NCBI GenBank assembly: GCA_905221605.1 | Contig: CAJNDS010000036.1 | Location: forward strand, 1,006,857 to 1,070,856 | Length of the DNA: 64,000 bases | Origin: Symbiodinium natans | Lineage: Eukaryota > Sar > Dinophyceae > Suessiales > Symbiodiniaceae | Direction of reading: 5' to 3' | Shown here: in pieces, positions 36,747 to 46,625 of the stretch | Position numbering within the stretch: the stretch's first letter is position 1 | Layout: each line of letters begins with the position of its first letter | Notes under the pieces: model-generated | Database searches by the model: none | Told to the model about the DNA's origin: nothing | Seen by the model: the letters and a program-made list of their open reading frames with translations, nothing else | Translations under genes and position numbers: made by a program

Positions 36747-36812
36747 GCGCAGCCTCTGGACTTCTACAAGCAGCAGGCCGCCTTTGAATTTTGTTGCGTT
36801 TCGGGAAGCCCT
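36747..36812 (+). CDS. Candidate exon after TTCGCAG
   Basis: The frame reads AQPLDFYKQQAAFEFCCVSG then SP. The left border TTCGCAG/GCG is a good acceptor. A textbook donor GGAG/GTGAGT sits just upstream at 36,733-36,740. Unrecognised. Confidence 0.35.
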
Positions 36813-36864
36813 GTACCCCAAACCCAAAGCCCCAAGAAAATTCTTGGTGTGCATGTAGATGTTG

Positions 36865-36935
36865 AGGGTTTAGGGTTTAGGGTTTAGGGTTTAGGGTTTA
36901 GGGTTTAGGGTTTAGGGTTTAGGGTTTAGGGTTTG
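36865..36935 (+). repeat. G-rich telomere-type array
   Basis: Ten TTTAGGG units, last one TTTGGGG, directly before the next coding-like segment. Confidence 0.95.
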
Positions 36936-36987
36936 GGGTCTACAATTCCTCCACGACCAGCCCCCAAGAGACCGAAAAGTACACGAA

Positions 36988-37202
36988 GTGCAACGCCGCG
37001 GATGTTTCTTGGACACGTGTGCAGCCTTTCTGCAAGTGGCATTGTCAGACGCGCTTGAAGAACGTGATTACTCCACGGCGTGGGGTGGGAGAAAAGTGTT
37101 AGATGGCCCCACAATCTGGCCAATGCTGCTTTTCGCACCTCACGAAGCTTTCGAGCTTGTTCCGAAACCTAACCTTCACAGCATCTACGCCCTATCACAG
37201 CA
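36988..37202 (+). CDS. Coding-like fragment, unrecognised
   Basis: The open frame reads FLDTCAAFLQVALSDALEER then DYSTAWGGRKVLDGPTIWPM and LLFAPHEAFELVPKPNLHSI. It looks like real globular protein sequence and runs into a CCCTAAA array at 37,203. No initiation codon is compelling, so it is more likely an exon than a whole gene. No family recognised. Confidence 0.4.
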
Positions 37203-37660
37203 AACCCTAAACCCTAAACCCTAAACCCTAAACCCTAAACCCTAAACCCTAAACCCTAAGACCCATATTCCCCTTACTTTGGACAGAGTCCAGGTGCTGG
37301 GACGTTCCCAAGACAAGAGCTTTTGCCTCCTTGGTGTGGGCTCTGGAAGCACGGAGGGAGTTGTCAGATTATAAGTACAACCTCAAAAAAGGAAAACAAT
37401 GCCCGACGAGTCCACGCACCTATATACCTTCGAGGGGACCCTAAACCCTAAACCCTAAACCCTGAACCCTAAACCCTAAACCTAAACCCTAAACCCTAAA
37501 ATTAGGGTACCCTTTATTTTGGGTTCTGTGACTTCAAAAGGGAACCTTGAACCAACAAAAAAGCAAAACAGGGCACTTCGGGACCGCGAAGCGCGCTTCG
37601 TGGGAAAAGCACAAAGAAACCCTAAGCCCTTAGCCCTAAGCCCTAAGCCCTAAACCCTAA
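37203..37660. repeat. Telomere-type mosaic, block 13
   Basis: C-rich arrays 37,203-37,259 and 37,440-37,500, and CCCTAAG-rich 37,621-37,660. Spacers unassigned. Confidence 0.8.
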
Positions 37661-38250
37661 ACGACAAAACAAGCAAACACGACAACGAGCAACGTCTGGA
37701 AGACCGTTCTCGGGACTCGCATGACCTTGTGCCTGGATTTCGGAAAAAAGTTCGTTTCCCCAGAAAAAAAGCAGAAGGGCCAAACAACCTCAGACGATCC
37801 CAATGCAGCAGAACCAAGAAACAAGACCTGGTCATTCCTTTTGGGGTTTAGGCCTAAACTCAAACAACAGCCCACTTCTAAAAACGCAGTTTCAGGGAGG
37901 GTTGCAGCAAGTTTCAGAGGGGCGGGCTCGGCCAGGCACCCTGTCAGGGACCAGCCGGCTGGAGGGGGGGACAGGGCAAGGGGGTCAAGGCGGGCCCAAA
38001 AGCTGATTTTTGCTGGGCGCGCTGCGGCGAGGGGGTCCGGGTCCTCCTGCCCTGGGGCTTTGGGGGCCCCCCGAGAACCACCGTGGGTGCTACTGTGGGA
38101 GACGGGCGAGCGACCTGGGTCGGCTTGTGCCATCGAGGTCAAAGGGCTTAAGCGCCACCCCCAACGTGGGGGGCGGCCTAGGCCCTGAGTTGAGGGTTTG
38201 GGTTCAGGCTCCCTTGAAGTACCCATTACTAAGGGCCTTGAACCCAAAAG
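37661..38250. other. GC-rich segment open on both strands, unresolved
   Basis: A 590-bp telomere-free segment, with long open frames on the plus strand (37,721-38,188, about 155 codons) and on the minus strand (37,657-38,247, about 196 codons). The plus frame has RHPVRDQPAGGGDRARGSRR; the minus frame has LKLAATLPETAFLEVGCCLS. Neither matches a family I know, and GC-rich DNA readily gives such pairs. One may be a real exon. Confidence 0.3.
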
Positions 38251-38949
38251 CCAAGGGCACAGCGATGAGCCTAGATTCCAAACCCCAAGCCCTAAACCCT
38301 AAACCCCTACACCCTAATCCTAACTCACCCCCATGCGGAGGCTGCTTCGGGGCGCGGGAGTAACGGCGATGGGGAGTCGCTGCCGACGCTGCACCTTGAC
38401 TTACTACACCCTAAACCCTCAAGCCCTAAACCCTAAACCCCCAAACCCTGAACCCGAAACTCCTTCCCAGGGCCCTGGACTGTCCTGTGTTCGGGTTTCA
38501 GGCTTTGAGGGTTCTTTTAGATGTCAAGGGCTCCAGGCTTTCCGAGATACTGGGCAGTGGAGATTGGCTTAAGACCTGGGTTTTTGTCTGGGAAGTCGTC
38601 AAATCCCTAATCCCTAAACCCTAAACCGAAACCTAAAACCCTAAACCCTCAACCCTAAACCCTAAACCGTAAAGCAGCCTAAGCTATACACCCTGTCCTT
38701 GCCAGCACTTCGGACTGCTATTACGAGCTGCATGAGAAGGCTGCTAGACAGCCACCAGAGCCCAAAACCCCCAAACCCTCACCCTCAGCCCTAAACCCTA
38801 AACGCCAAACCGACTGGTTCTTGCCTGGAAATGAGGGAGTTAGGGACCTTGTATCCCCCGTACATATGCCTTTCAAGGGATTATGGTTCCAAATTCTCTC
38901 ATTAAAATCTAAGAACAAGTAAGTAAGCTGCCAAACCCTAAAGGCCTAC
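38251..38949. other. Unassigned region with degenerate C-rich units and family K
   Basis: Degenerate C-rich at 38,280-38,315, 38,410-38,450 and 38,610-38,675. A GC-rich spacer at 38,330-38,400. Family K foldback at 38,813-38,918. No supported gene. Confidence 0.6.
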
Positions 38950-39309
38950 AGGGTTTAGGGTTTAGGGTTTAGGGTTTAGGGTTTAGGGTTTAGGGTTTAG
39001 GGTTTAGGGTTTAGGGTTTAGGGTTTAGGGTTTAGGGTTTAGGGTTTAGGGTTGGGACACCCCATGGCTTTGAAACAAGCACAAGCAGCTCCGCAGTTCT
39101 GTCTCCACTGAAAAGAGATGAGACTAAACCCTAAACCCTAAACCCTAAACCCTAAACCCTAAACCCTAAACCCTAAGCCCCACCCTGAACCCCAAACTCC
39201 TTTAAGCAGCACCAGAAAAATTTGCAAAACGAGAGAGAGGCCGGCCCCCCCCCCTCAACCCTCAACCCTAAACCCTAAACCCTAAACCCTAAACCCCAAC
39301 ACGCCCCAG
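38950..39309. repeat. Telomere-type mosaic, block 14
   Basis: G-rich array 38,950-39,053 (15 units, near perfect); C-rich 39,124-39,178 and 39,262-39,297. Confidence 0.9.
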
Positions 39310-39385
39310 GCTGCACGCCCGCCATGGCCCCCGCACCTGCGAGATGGAGCTGAGCGTGCATGGCAAGTGCCTCCTCCCGGCTTAG
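39310..39385 (+). CDS. Candidate exon with a CX9C motif and stop
   Basis: After CCCCAG/G the frame reads LHARHGPRTCEMELSVHGKC then LLPA and TAG at 39,383. The cysteines are again nine residues apart (CEMELSVHGKC). Flanked on the left by a C-rich array. Other frames are open too, so this is a candidate. Confidence 0.3.
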
Positions 39386-40306
39386 TTGCATGATGCGGCC
39401 CAAAACCCTAGCCCTAAACCCTAAACCCTAGACCCTAAACCCTAAACCCTAAACCCTAGACCCTAGACCCTAGACCCTAGACCCTCCGAACCCAAGAACC
39501 CCGCAAAAGGGCTCATGTTTTCTTCTTCATCTAGGGAGTGAAACGCTGAAGCCTAAAACCTAAACCAGCCCCAAGCCTTGAGTCGGCTGTTTTGTGCTTT
39601 AAATCCCTGAGCCACAATCCCCAAGCCTGTATCAGATCCCTTCTCTGCAGGGTTTAGGGTTTAGGGTTTAGGGTTTAGGGTTTAGGGTTTAGGGTTTAGG
39701 GTTTAGGGTTTAGGGTTCTGGGTTCTGGGTTTAGGGTTAGGGTTTTGGGTTTAGAGTTTAGAATGAGAGCTTGTGGGTTTGAGGGTTTGGGGCGGTTTGA
39801 TGCCTGAGGATTTAGGGTTCAGGGGATTACGAGTTAGAGGTTTGCGGCTATCGGCTTCTATATGTAGGACCCAGACCAGGTCTTTATTCCCCTTGCCAAA
39901 ACACTAAACCCTATACCCCTTTAATCCAAGAAGGGTACTCTTTATCATTCCTAGGGTACTCTTAGGTCTAGCTTCTCTGTACCCGACTCCCTCGTTTTTT
40001 GGGTTTGGGGTTTAGGGGTGAAACCCCAAACCCTAAACACTAACCCCTAAACTCTTGGGTCGTGAGAATAAACGGAGCAAGCCCTTCCAGTGTAGCAGCC
40101 AGGGTCTTCAGCTTCTTCTCCTCCTAAGGTTTAGGGTTTAGGGTCTCCGGGCATTAGGTTTACCAAAAAAAGATGCTTACCAACACTATCCCTTGATAAT
40201 TTTTTGGGTAGTAGTCATCTAAGCTCCTTGCCCAGGGTTACCTAATCCTCCCTAAAACCCGAAAAACCCTGTAAACCCCGATAATCCCCCCAATCCCCAT
40301 CTGCAG
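39386..40306. repeat. Telomere-type mosaic, block 15
   Basis: C-rich array with CCCTAGA variants 39,410-39,486; G-rich array 39,650-39,720, then degenerate to 39,840. The remaining spacers (39,487-39,645, 39,840-40,300) are unassigned. Confidence 0.75.
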
Positions 40307-40345
40307 AGGTGCGTGGAGAACTACCTGCGCAATTCCATGAACAAG
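40307..40345 (+). CDS. Candidate mini-exon CTGCAG/...AACAAG/GTGTCC
   Basis: Canonical acceptor and donor enclose 39 bp reading RCVENYLRNSMNK in frame. A G-rich array begins just after the donor. Length, borders and composition are consistent with a micro-exon. Confidence 0.4.
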
Positions 40346-40559
40346 GTGTCCAGGGTTTAGGGTTTAGGGCTAGGGTTTAGGGCTTAGGGCTTTGGAGTGT
40401 TGGGGTTTTGTTGCAGGTTTTTCTAGGGTCTATAGGGTTTGCAGTGCCCAATAGAAGCCTTGTTCCCTTTGGGTTCCATGTATAGCATCTTATACCTGAA
40501 AAGTATATACTTTTTCCCAGGATCTACTCCAAAGTGGTTTTTCCCTGTTTGGCTAGTTA

Positions 40560-40650
40560 GATATATATATATATATATAATCAATCCTGTTGCAAGTAAA
40601 TAAAAAGAAGTTTAACCTTTTCTGGGCTAGGGTATTCAACCCCTAAGTAT
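40560..40650. mobile_element. Family F right-half fragment
   Basis: (AT)n then GTTGCAAGTAAATAAAAAG and GTTTAACCTTTTCTGGGC with GGGTATTCAACCCC, matching the right half of family F. No left end seen. Confidence 0.5.
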
Positions 40651-40848
40651 CGGGCAGCACTGGTGACTCGAAGCCCTACTCCCCCCCCTGCCCCCCCCCA
40701 AGCTTGAGCCCGGCCAGTCAAACCCTGCATACCCACATACACAGGGGCGTTAACCCTACAAACCCAAAACCCTGAGCCCAAGCCCTAAACCCGAAACCCT
40801 GAGCCCAAGCCCTAAACCCGAAACCCTAAGCCCGGCATTCCCTGGCAG

Positions 40849-40879
40849 GGAACGGACTACATCTTCCTGAGCCCTGACG
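40849..40879 (+). CDS. Candidate mini-exon before a family D element
   Basis: GGCAG/GG acceptor, CTGACG/GTGAGG donor, and an open frame GTDYIFLSPDG between. If no splice occurs, the frame continues EACGNSRAW to TAG inside the adjacent family D element. Confidence 0.35.
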
Positions 40880-40905
40880 GTGAGGCCTGCGGGAATTCAC
40901 GTGCT

Positions 40906-41001
40906 TGGTAGGTCAGCAGTACCCTTGGTCCCTTATAAAGTAACCAACCAACCCCAAACAGGGTACCCTGATTTTCAATCTGGTCACTGGGCTACTAAGG
41001 T
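40906..41001. mobile_element. Foldback element, family D, copy 3
   Basis: Left CTTGGTAGGTCAGCAGTACC faces right TGGTCACTGGGCTACTAAGG. Compact copy without the long T-run. Noncoding. Confidence 0.6.
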
Positions 41002-41759
41002 GGGTTGAGGTTTCGTTGCTTTGGGTCTGCAGGGTTAGGGTCTACGGGTAGGGTTTGAGGGTTCAGGGTTTAGGTCGCCGGGGTGAAAAACACAGGACCT
41101 ACAGACAAAAGGCGAAAGTTCTGGGCTTGTAGGTCTTACTGTCAAGGGATTAAGACTCGTACCCCTCAGGTTGTACCCCTGAAGGTTCCCCTTAATCTAC
41201 TCCTAACATGGCCCTTATACCACCTTAAGGATCTTTAAATCGGTTCCGCAAAAGCCAAGAGTACGACCTTAAGTGTCCAAGGTACATTCCCTGAGTTTCT
41301 GGTTTTCTTAGCAGTGAGGCAAACGGCTCAAGCCGCCGACCCCGCTGGAGCATAGTTGAAAGGTTTAAACGCGCTCGTCAGCTCAAAGGATGCCAAAAGT
41401 TGATTTGCTTGAGCGTCTGTGAAACGTTGGGGGGGGGGGGGGGGGGGTAGGGTGTAGCACCAGGACCCAAACAGGAGCTGAAGCCAGCTTGAAGAAAAAC
41501 AGCCCCATCGGAGAGGGTGGGTAGGGGGGGGGGGGTTGGGGTGGGTAGGGGCCGATGATGGGGTTTGTGCGGTGTGGGTGGCCTGCTGCCCGGGTACCCC
41601 CCCCCCCCCCTACCCCCCCCCCCCCCCCCCCGCCCGCGTTTTGGGGGGGGTAAGGAGGGAAAGAGGGAGGTTTTCACCTCCTTTTCCCATCCAACACGTT
41701 GCCAGACTTGCCCTAAACCCTAAACCCGAAACCCGAAACCCGAAAAGCCCCTGAACCCC
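41002..41759. other. Unassigned region with family H repeat and G/C homopolymers
   Basis: Family H repeat at 41,159-41,284 (CCCCTGAAGGTTCCCCTTAA...). G19 at 41,429-41,447; C14 and C19 at 41,597-41,610 and 41,613-41,631. Open frames at 41,378-41,754 are driven by these runs. Short C-rich array 41,711-41,745. Confidence 0.65.
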
Positions 41760-41855
41760 AACGGCCCGGGCGAGCTCTGCGAGGACAAGTGCTTCAACTC
41801 CCGTACGGCCTTCGACCAGTGCGTCAAAGGCACGAAGGAGCCCCGCCGATTTTCG
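41760..41855 (+). CDS. Candidate exon with cysteine motif CX9C
   Basis: The frame reads NGPGELCEDKCFNSRTAFDQ then CVKGTKEPRRFS. CFNSRTAFDQC has the nine-residue spacing of CHCH proteins, and the downstream CVKGTKEP fits that family style. A third cysteine is four residues upstream. Flanked by C-rich telomeric units. Best of the three CX9C-bearing fragments, still partial. Confidence 0.45.
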
Positions 41856-41869
41856 CGTTCGGGTACCCG

Positions 41870-42290
41870 CAGCCCTAAACCCTAAACCCTAAACCCTAAA
41901 CCCTTAATCCCTTTAACCCTTAAACCCCTAACCCCTAAACCCTAAACCCTAGACCCTCAACCCTTTGTGTTGTCCCCCCCCCCCAACTGGAGGAGACACC
42001 CCAGTCAGAGTTCTAGGTCTCCCCCGCGCGCTCCGTGAAAAATCTTCCAGCAACATGCCGGGCCTTCGGGACATAGAGGCGGGTTTAGGGTTTAGGGTTG
42101 GGTTTAGGGTTTAGGGTTTAGGGTTTAGGGTTTAGGGTTTAGGGTTTAGGGTTTAGGGTTTAGGGTTTAGGGTTTAGGTTAGGGTTTAGGGTTTAGGGTT
42201 TAGGGTTTAGGGTTTAGGGTTTAGGGTTTAGGGTTTAGGGTTTAGGGTTTAGGGTTTAGGGTTTAGGGTTTGGGGTTAAAGCAAGCTCCC
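41870..42290. repeat. Telomere-type mosaic, block 16, with the longest perfect G-rich tract
   Basis: C-rich 41,877-41,955 with irregular units. G-rich 42,083-42,275, nearly 190 bp of TTTAGGG with two one-base slips (42,105 and 42,177). Confidence 0.95.
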
Positions 42291-42525
42291 TCTACTTGCC
42301 TCGCAGTGAATCCGAAGTCCCCAAAACCAGAAAAATGGCTGAAGCTTCTACAAGCCCGAAGCCCCAAAAACGCCTAAGACCGTACAACCCCGAAAAATCC
42401 CTAAACCCCTTCAGCCCGACAGCCCTAACTTCTTTGAACCCTACATCCCCAAACCCAATAGCCCTAAACCCTAATCCCCAAACCCTAAACCCTAAACCCT
42501 AAACCTAAACCCTAAACCCCAAACC

Positions 42526-42603
42526 CTTGAGGAGCTGAACGAAGGCAAGAAGCACGAGAAGCACCCAAGCCCACCGGAGTCCCTCAAGGCCGCCGGGCTT
42601 TGA
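42526..42603 (+). CDS. Candidate exon, charged, ending in stop
   Basis: The frame reads LEELNEGKKHEKHPSPPESL then KAAGL and TGA at 42,601. Directly follows C-rich units. Lys/His/Glu-rich, similar in flavour to other fragments here. Confidence 0.4.
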   Translation, partial: LEELNEGKKHEKHPSPPESLKAAGL

Positions 42604-43656
42604 GGGCTTTTTGAATTTTGGATTTAGGGTTTAGGGTTTAGGGTTAGGGTTCAGGGTTTGCAGTGGAGATTAGATTAGGGTTTAGGTTTTAGGGTCCAGG
42701 GTTTTGTAGTTTAGACTTCAGGGCTCTGGGTTGTGTAGTTCAGGGTTCAGGGCTTAGCGATATTTAGGGCTTAGGGAAGTCGGGCTGAAAGGGCTTCTAG
42801 GGTGTAGGGTTTAGGGTTTAGGGTTAAGGATTTGTGAGGCTCGCTGTGGTCGCAAAAGGTTCTGTCACAACCGCTGAGGCATTATGCAATGAACTTCGCA
42901 AAAATATAAGCCTGTCGTCCTAAACCCTAAGCCCTAAACCCTAAGCCCTAAGCCCTAAGCCCTAAGCCCTAAGCCCTAAACCCTAAGCCTGTCGTCCTTA
43001 TTGGTAGGGATCCCAGAAAGCGCAGGGCACGGGGCGGGGGGCGGGGGGGGGGGCGGGGGGGGGTGCACAAGAAGGAGCGTGGAGCAAACCGCTGACAGGA
43101 TTGGGGGCATAGGTTGTTAGGGTTTACAGTAGGGTTTGGGGTTTTTTGGGTTTAGGGGTTTAGGAGTTAGGGGTGGATTCGCAAGACAAGGGCTTTGGCT
43201 TTGGGGTTGTGACTACAGTTCAGGGTACAAGGCTTGGCGCATCAGTGCCCTGGCGCTAAAACCACACCGCAGGCCTCAGGACCCCAAAACCCGTAAGGGG
43301 TTTCGGGTTTAGGGTTTAGGGGTGTAGGGTTTAGGGTTGAGGGTTTAGGGGTTTAGGGTTAGGGTTTTGCTTGTTAAAGCTGCAATATAAACCCCTTGAA
43401 CCCCCCTGATCCCCCCTCTGAGACTTGGACTTCTGGAGGCTACGGTCTCCAGGAATATCCTCTAAGTTACAGTACGGACTAAACCCTAAACCCTAAACCC
43501 TAAACCCTAAACCCTAAACCCTAAACCCTAAATCCTAAACCCTAACCTTAAACCCAAACCCCAAAACCTGAACCCTGAACCCTGAACCAACCCAGAATAG
43601 GGGACACACCTTTATGTGTTCGCTGGCGAGATGCTTCTAAGGCTTAATGTTTCGTA
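42604..43656. repeat. Telomere-type mosaic, block 17
   Basis: Degenerate G-rich 42,620-42,830. (CCCTAAG)n array 42,920-42,990. G-rich tract 43,030-43,065. Degenerate G-rich 43,290-43,370. C-rich 43,480-43,570. No gene. Confidence 0.75.
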
Positions 43657-43775
43657 GACTAGGATGCCCAGCAGTACCCTTATTCCCTTTTTGGGGGGGT
43701 TTAGGTTCCCTTATAAACCCCGTTAAGCAAAAAAAGGGGCACCCTTTTTAAGCCTAGGTTACTGGGCAGCCTAGC
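43657..43775. mobile_element. Foldback element, family D, copy 4
   Basis: Left ACTAGGATGCCCAGCAGTAC faces right GGTTACTGGGCAGCCTAG; inside CCCTTATTCCCTTTTTGGG faces AAAAAGGGGCACCCTTTTT. The best-preserved pairing in this family. Confidence 0.65.
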
Positions 43776-43784
43776 TTAAACTTC

Positions 43785-43952
43785 AGAAGAGGGTTTAAAA
43801 AAACTTGTTTTTAATTTAAAAACCCTCTTCTGGGCTTTAAAAAAACCCTCTTTTTTATTTAAAAACACCCTCTTCTGGTTTTTAAGAACCCTCTTTTTTA
43901 TTAAAAAAAAAAACACCCTCTTCTGGTTTTTAAGAACCCTCAGACTGTTTCG
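43785..43952. repeat. Tandem ACCCTCTTCTGG / TTTTTTATTTAAAAA repeats
   Basis: ACCCTCTTCTGGTTTTTAAG and AACCCTCTTTTTTATT alternate four or five times with A/T homopolymers between. Not telomere-derived; the word CCCTCTTCTGGT recurs once at 52,211. Confidence 0.75.
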
Positions 43953-44584
43953 TAGAATGCGAAGTCGGAGTTCAAAGGAACTTGGCAGGCAATGAGCTGG
44001 CCTCTGGCCAGCACGGTCGATGCAGGGGCTGGGAAACTTTGTGTCATAGGGTTTAGGGTTTAGGGTTTTAGGGTTTAGGGTTTTGGGTTTTGGGTTTTGG
44101 GTTTAGGGTTTAGGTTTAGGGTTTAGGGTATGGATGAACCCCCGAAACATTGCAGTGCAGGGGAGCCCCTGACTCTAGACAAATTGTGGAGCCTTCTCAC
44201 ATAGTGGCGCAGAGGTGTTTGGCTGCCGGAGGCACTGAAGATCCTCCTTTAGGGTTTAGGGTTTAGGGTTTAGGGTTTAGGGTTTAGGGTTTAGGGTTTA
44301 GAGTTCTGTATCCCAGGCCCCGCCTTTACGCCTGCTGGATGTGCTCACAGACCTGACACGGCTTTCAAAGGATGCAGTAAATGCATGCCACTGATTTGCT
44401 TTCGCTGTGGTCTGCACTGCAAGAGGATGATGAATGACCCAACAACATTTTGTAACAAGGCCTTCGTGCCCTGAAACCGTCAAAAAAGAGTCCTTGGAGC
44501 CTTCGGGGACCCTAAAGCCTAAACTACCCTAAACCCCAAACCCTAAACCCTAAAACGGAAAAGGGGAAGCACCTTTTTTGGTAG
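43953..44584. repeat. Telomere-type mosaic, block 18
   Basis: G-rich 44,047-44,130 (mixed TTTAGGG/TTTTGGG) and 44,250-44,305. Short C-rich 44,522-44,555. Spacers unassigned; a 61-codon minus frame at 44,298-44,483 is not recognisable. Confidence 0.7.
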
Positions 44585-44675
44585 GGATGCTGGGCGATCT
44601 TGCTTGCGAGGTCGCCAAGCACTTCAGCATCGCGGGAACCTGGGAGTGAAGATGCCCACGGAGCGGCGGCCTCTG
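44585..44675 (+). CDS. Candidate exon before a G-rich array
   Basis: The frame reads MLGDLACEVAKHFSIAGTWE then TGA at 44,647. Other frames stay open to the array at 44,675. GC-rich and coding-like; frame undecided. Confidence 0.3.
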
Positions 44676-44860
44676 GGTTTAGGGTTTAGGGTTTAGGGTT
44701 TAGGATTTAGGGTTTAGGGTTTAGGGTTTAGGGTTTAGGGTTTAGGGTTTAGGGTTTAGGGTTTAGGGTGTAGGGTGTAGGGTGTAGGGTGTAGGGTGTA
44801 GGGTGTAGGGTGTAGGGTGTAGGGTGAAGGGTGTAGGGTGTAGGGTGTAGGGTGTAGGCT
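44675..44860 (+). repeat. G-rich array switching from TTTAGGG to TGTAGGG
   Basis: About 13 TTTAGGG units (one GGATTTA) are followed by about 13 TGTAGGG units with one TGAAGGG. The switch is abrupt, so a single variant unit was amplified locally. Confidence 0.95.
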
Positions 44861-44919
44861 CTCCGCTGTCGATTGAGGGGCGGGAGGCGCGAAGTGAGTA
44901 AGCAAGGCAGGCGATGGTG

Positions 44920-45270
44920 GGCTTAGGGTTTAGGGTTTAGGGTTTAGGGTTTAGGGTTTAGGGTTTAGGGTTTAGGGTTTAGGGAATCCCAAATATTAAG
45001 GGCCCCCTCCAGAGTCACTGCGGACTCGCCACAGCCGAACTTATACCTACACGCATGGCCGAAAACCTAAAATCTCGAGAGCACGAAAGTGCTCGTCATA
45101 GAACTAATCCCTTCCCCCTAATATTAAACCCCTAAACCCTAAACCCTAAACCCTAAACCCTAAACCCTAAACCCTCAACCCTCAACCCTCAACCCTCAAC
45201 CCTAAACCCTAAACCCTAAACCCTAAACCCTAAACCCCAAACCCTAAACCCTAAACCCTAAACCCGACCC
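44920..45270. repeat. Opposed G-rich and C-rich arrays
   Basis: G-rich 44,922-44,985; C-rich 45,125-45,265 with four CCCTCAA units in the middle. Spacer 44,986-45,124 unassigned. Confidence 0.9.
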
Positions 45271-46625
45271 CTGAATATAACCCCGCCCCCCCCCCCCCAT
45301 TAGGGGGAGGGGATTAGTCAGCCGACAAGTAATCATAATAGTCATATCGTTGAATTCATAAACTTTGCACGTATATGAAGATATGCCTGTGACGTTGCAC
45401 CTCATGTTCTTTTTATATGGTCAGTTCTCGAAATGATGGTCCCTTTTTGGGGTTCCCTAAATCGGAGGGCCCGCCCCATAAACATGATTTCGAATGGGAA
45501 CTCACCACATGTATTTTGAAGGGGGTGTCATAGGCTAGTCTTGAGTGTGGTTGAAAGTTCGGTCCATGGGGACGGCGCTCAGTCTGCAAGGGCATCATCA
45601 ACCGTCAACCCACAACCCTAAAACCTAAACCCTGAAACCTAAACCCTGAAACCTAAACCCTGAACCCTAAACCCTGACCCCTAAACCTTAAGCCCTGAAT
45701 CCACCTCCCTTGGGAGTCCCAGGTGGGGCTGCAGCCGCGATTGTAAATATTGCATGCCCAATGACAGGCCACCGCGTCACGTTCCAATGATCTGCTGGCA
45801 CAACCCCCCCGGAGACTGAGACAGGAGGGCAAGAGCCAGCTTACGGCTTTTTAGGGTTGAGGGTTTAGGGTTTAGGGTTTAGGGTTTAGGGTTTAGGGTT
45901 TAGGGGAGCTTATGGTATTCTAGAAAGACTTGACTCACTCAGAGATGCGCTTTGCCTCAGTCACCAGGAGCTTGTGCCCACATTATAGCGCGCAAGGTCG
46001 CTGGGCCCAACTACAAGAGAGGGCTCCGAGCTACCTCGTTCTCATCGCGCGCATTTCAATCGTTTGAAGGGTTTTAGAACAGCTGCCCAGCTCCCAAGGG
46101 GCGTGCCGAACCCCTTGCAGCACCCTGCGCCCCCATGAAGGCGCTCAGCACACTGAGGGGCCGCAGGAAGGGTTGAGACTTTCCCAAAAGCAGCTGCAGA
46201 ATTCACTTCGCCACCCCCTCTACAGATACGAGGGGGGGGGCACCTGACAGTATCTTCCATCTTATTTCAAGGTGGCCAGAAGCGATTGGATCTTTGAAGC
46301 GCAAAGACGAGAACAAGACGGCCACCGCAAACCCCCTTCAGGCCCCTGAAGCCGCTAACTCCCTAATTTCGGGTCAAAGTTACTACGAATATATAGTATT
46401 CCCTCATTGTCCCTGTAGAGTTTTACTGTATAATTAGATAATAACCCCCGAAACCCGATTCTAACAATGAAGGACCCGATATTAGCCCCTCTCCGTGACA
46501 CATGCCGACTTCACATGAAGCACTGGGTATTGCGGGGATGGGGACTTGCTGTCATGCCGCAGGGATTCAGGGCTCAGGAGCTTAAGCAGGGTTTACGTAG
46601 GGTTGAAGATTGAGAAGCTACAAAA
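45271..46625. other. Largely non-telomeric spacer region, unassigned
   Basis: Contains a repeat (45,419-45,490) related to 53,968-54,055 (TCTCGAAATGATGGTCCC against TCTCTAAATTGCGGTCCC). A C-rich degenerate stretch 45,600-45,690 and a G-rich array 45,855-45,903. 45,905-46,610 has a minus-strand 72-codon frame (46,042-46,260) with no recognised content. No gene supported. Confidence 0.6.

Noticed and set aside
37657-38250. 196-codon minus and 155-codon plus frames as two genes
   Set aside because: They overlap on opposite strands in GC-rich DNA and neither is recognisable, so I kept one unresolved segment instead of two genes.
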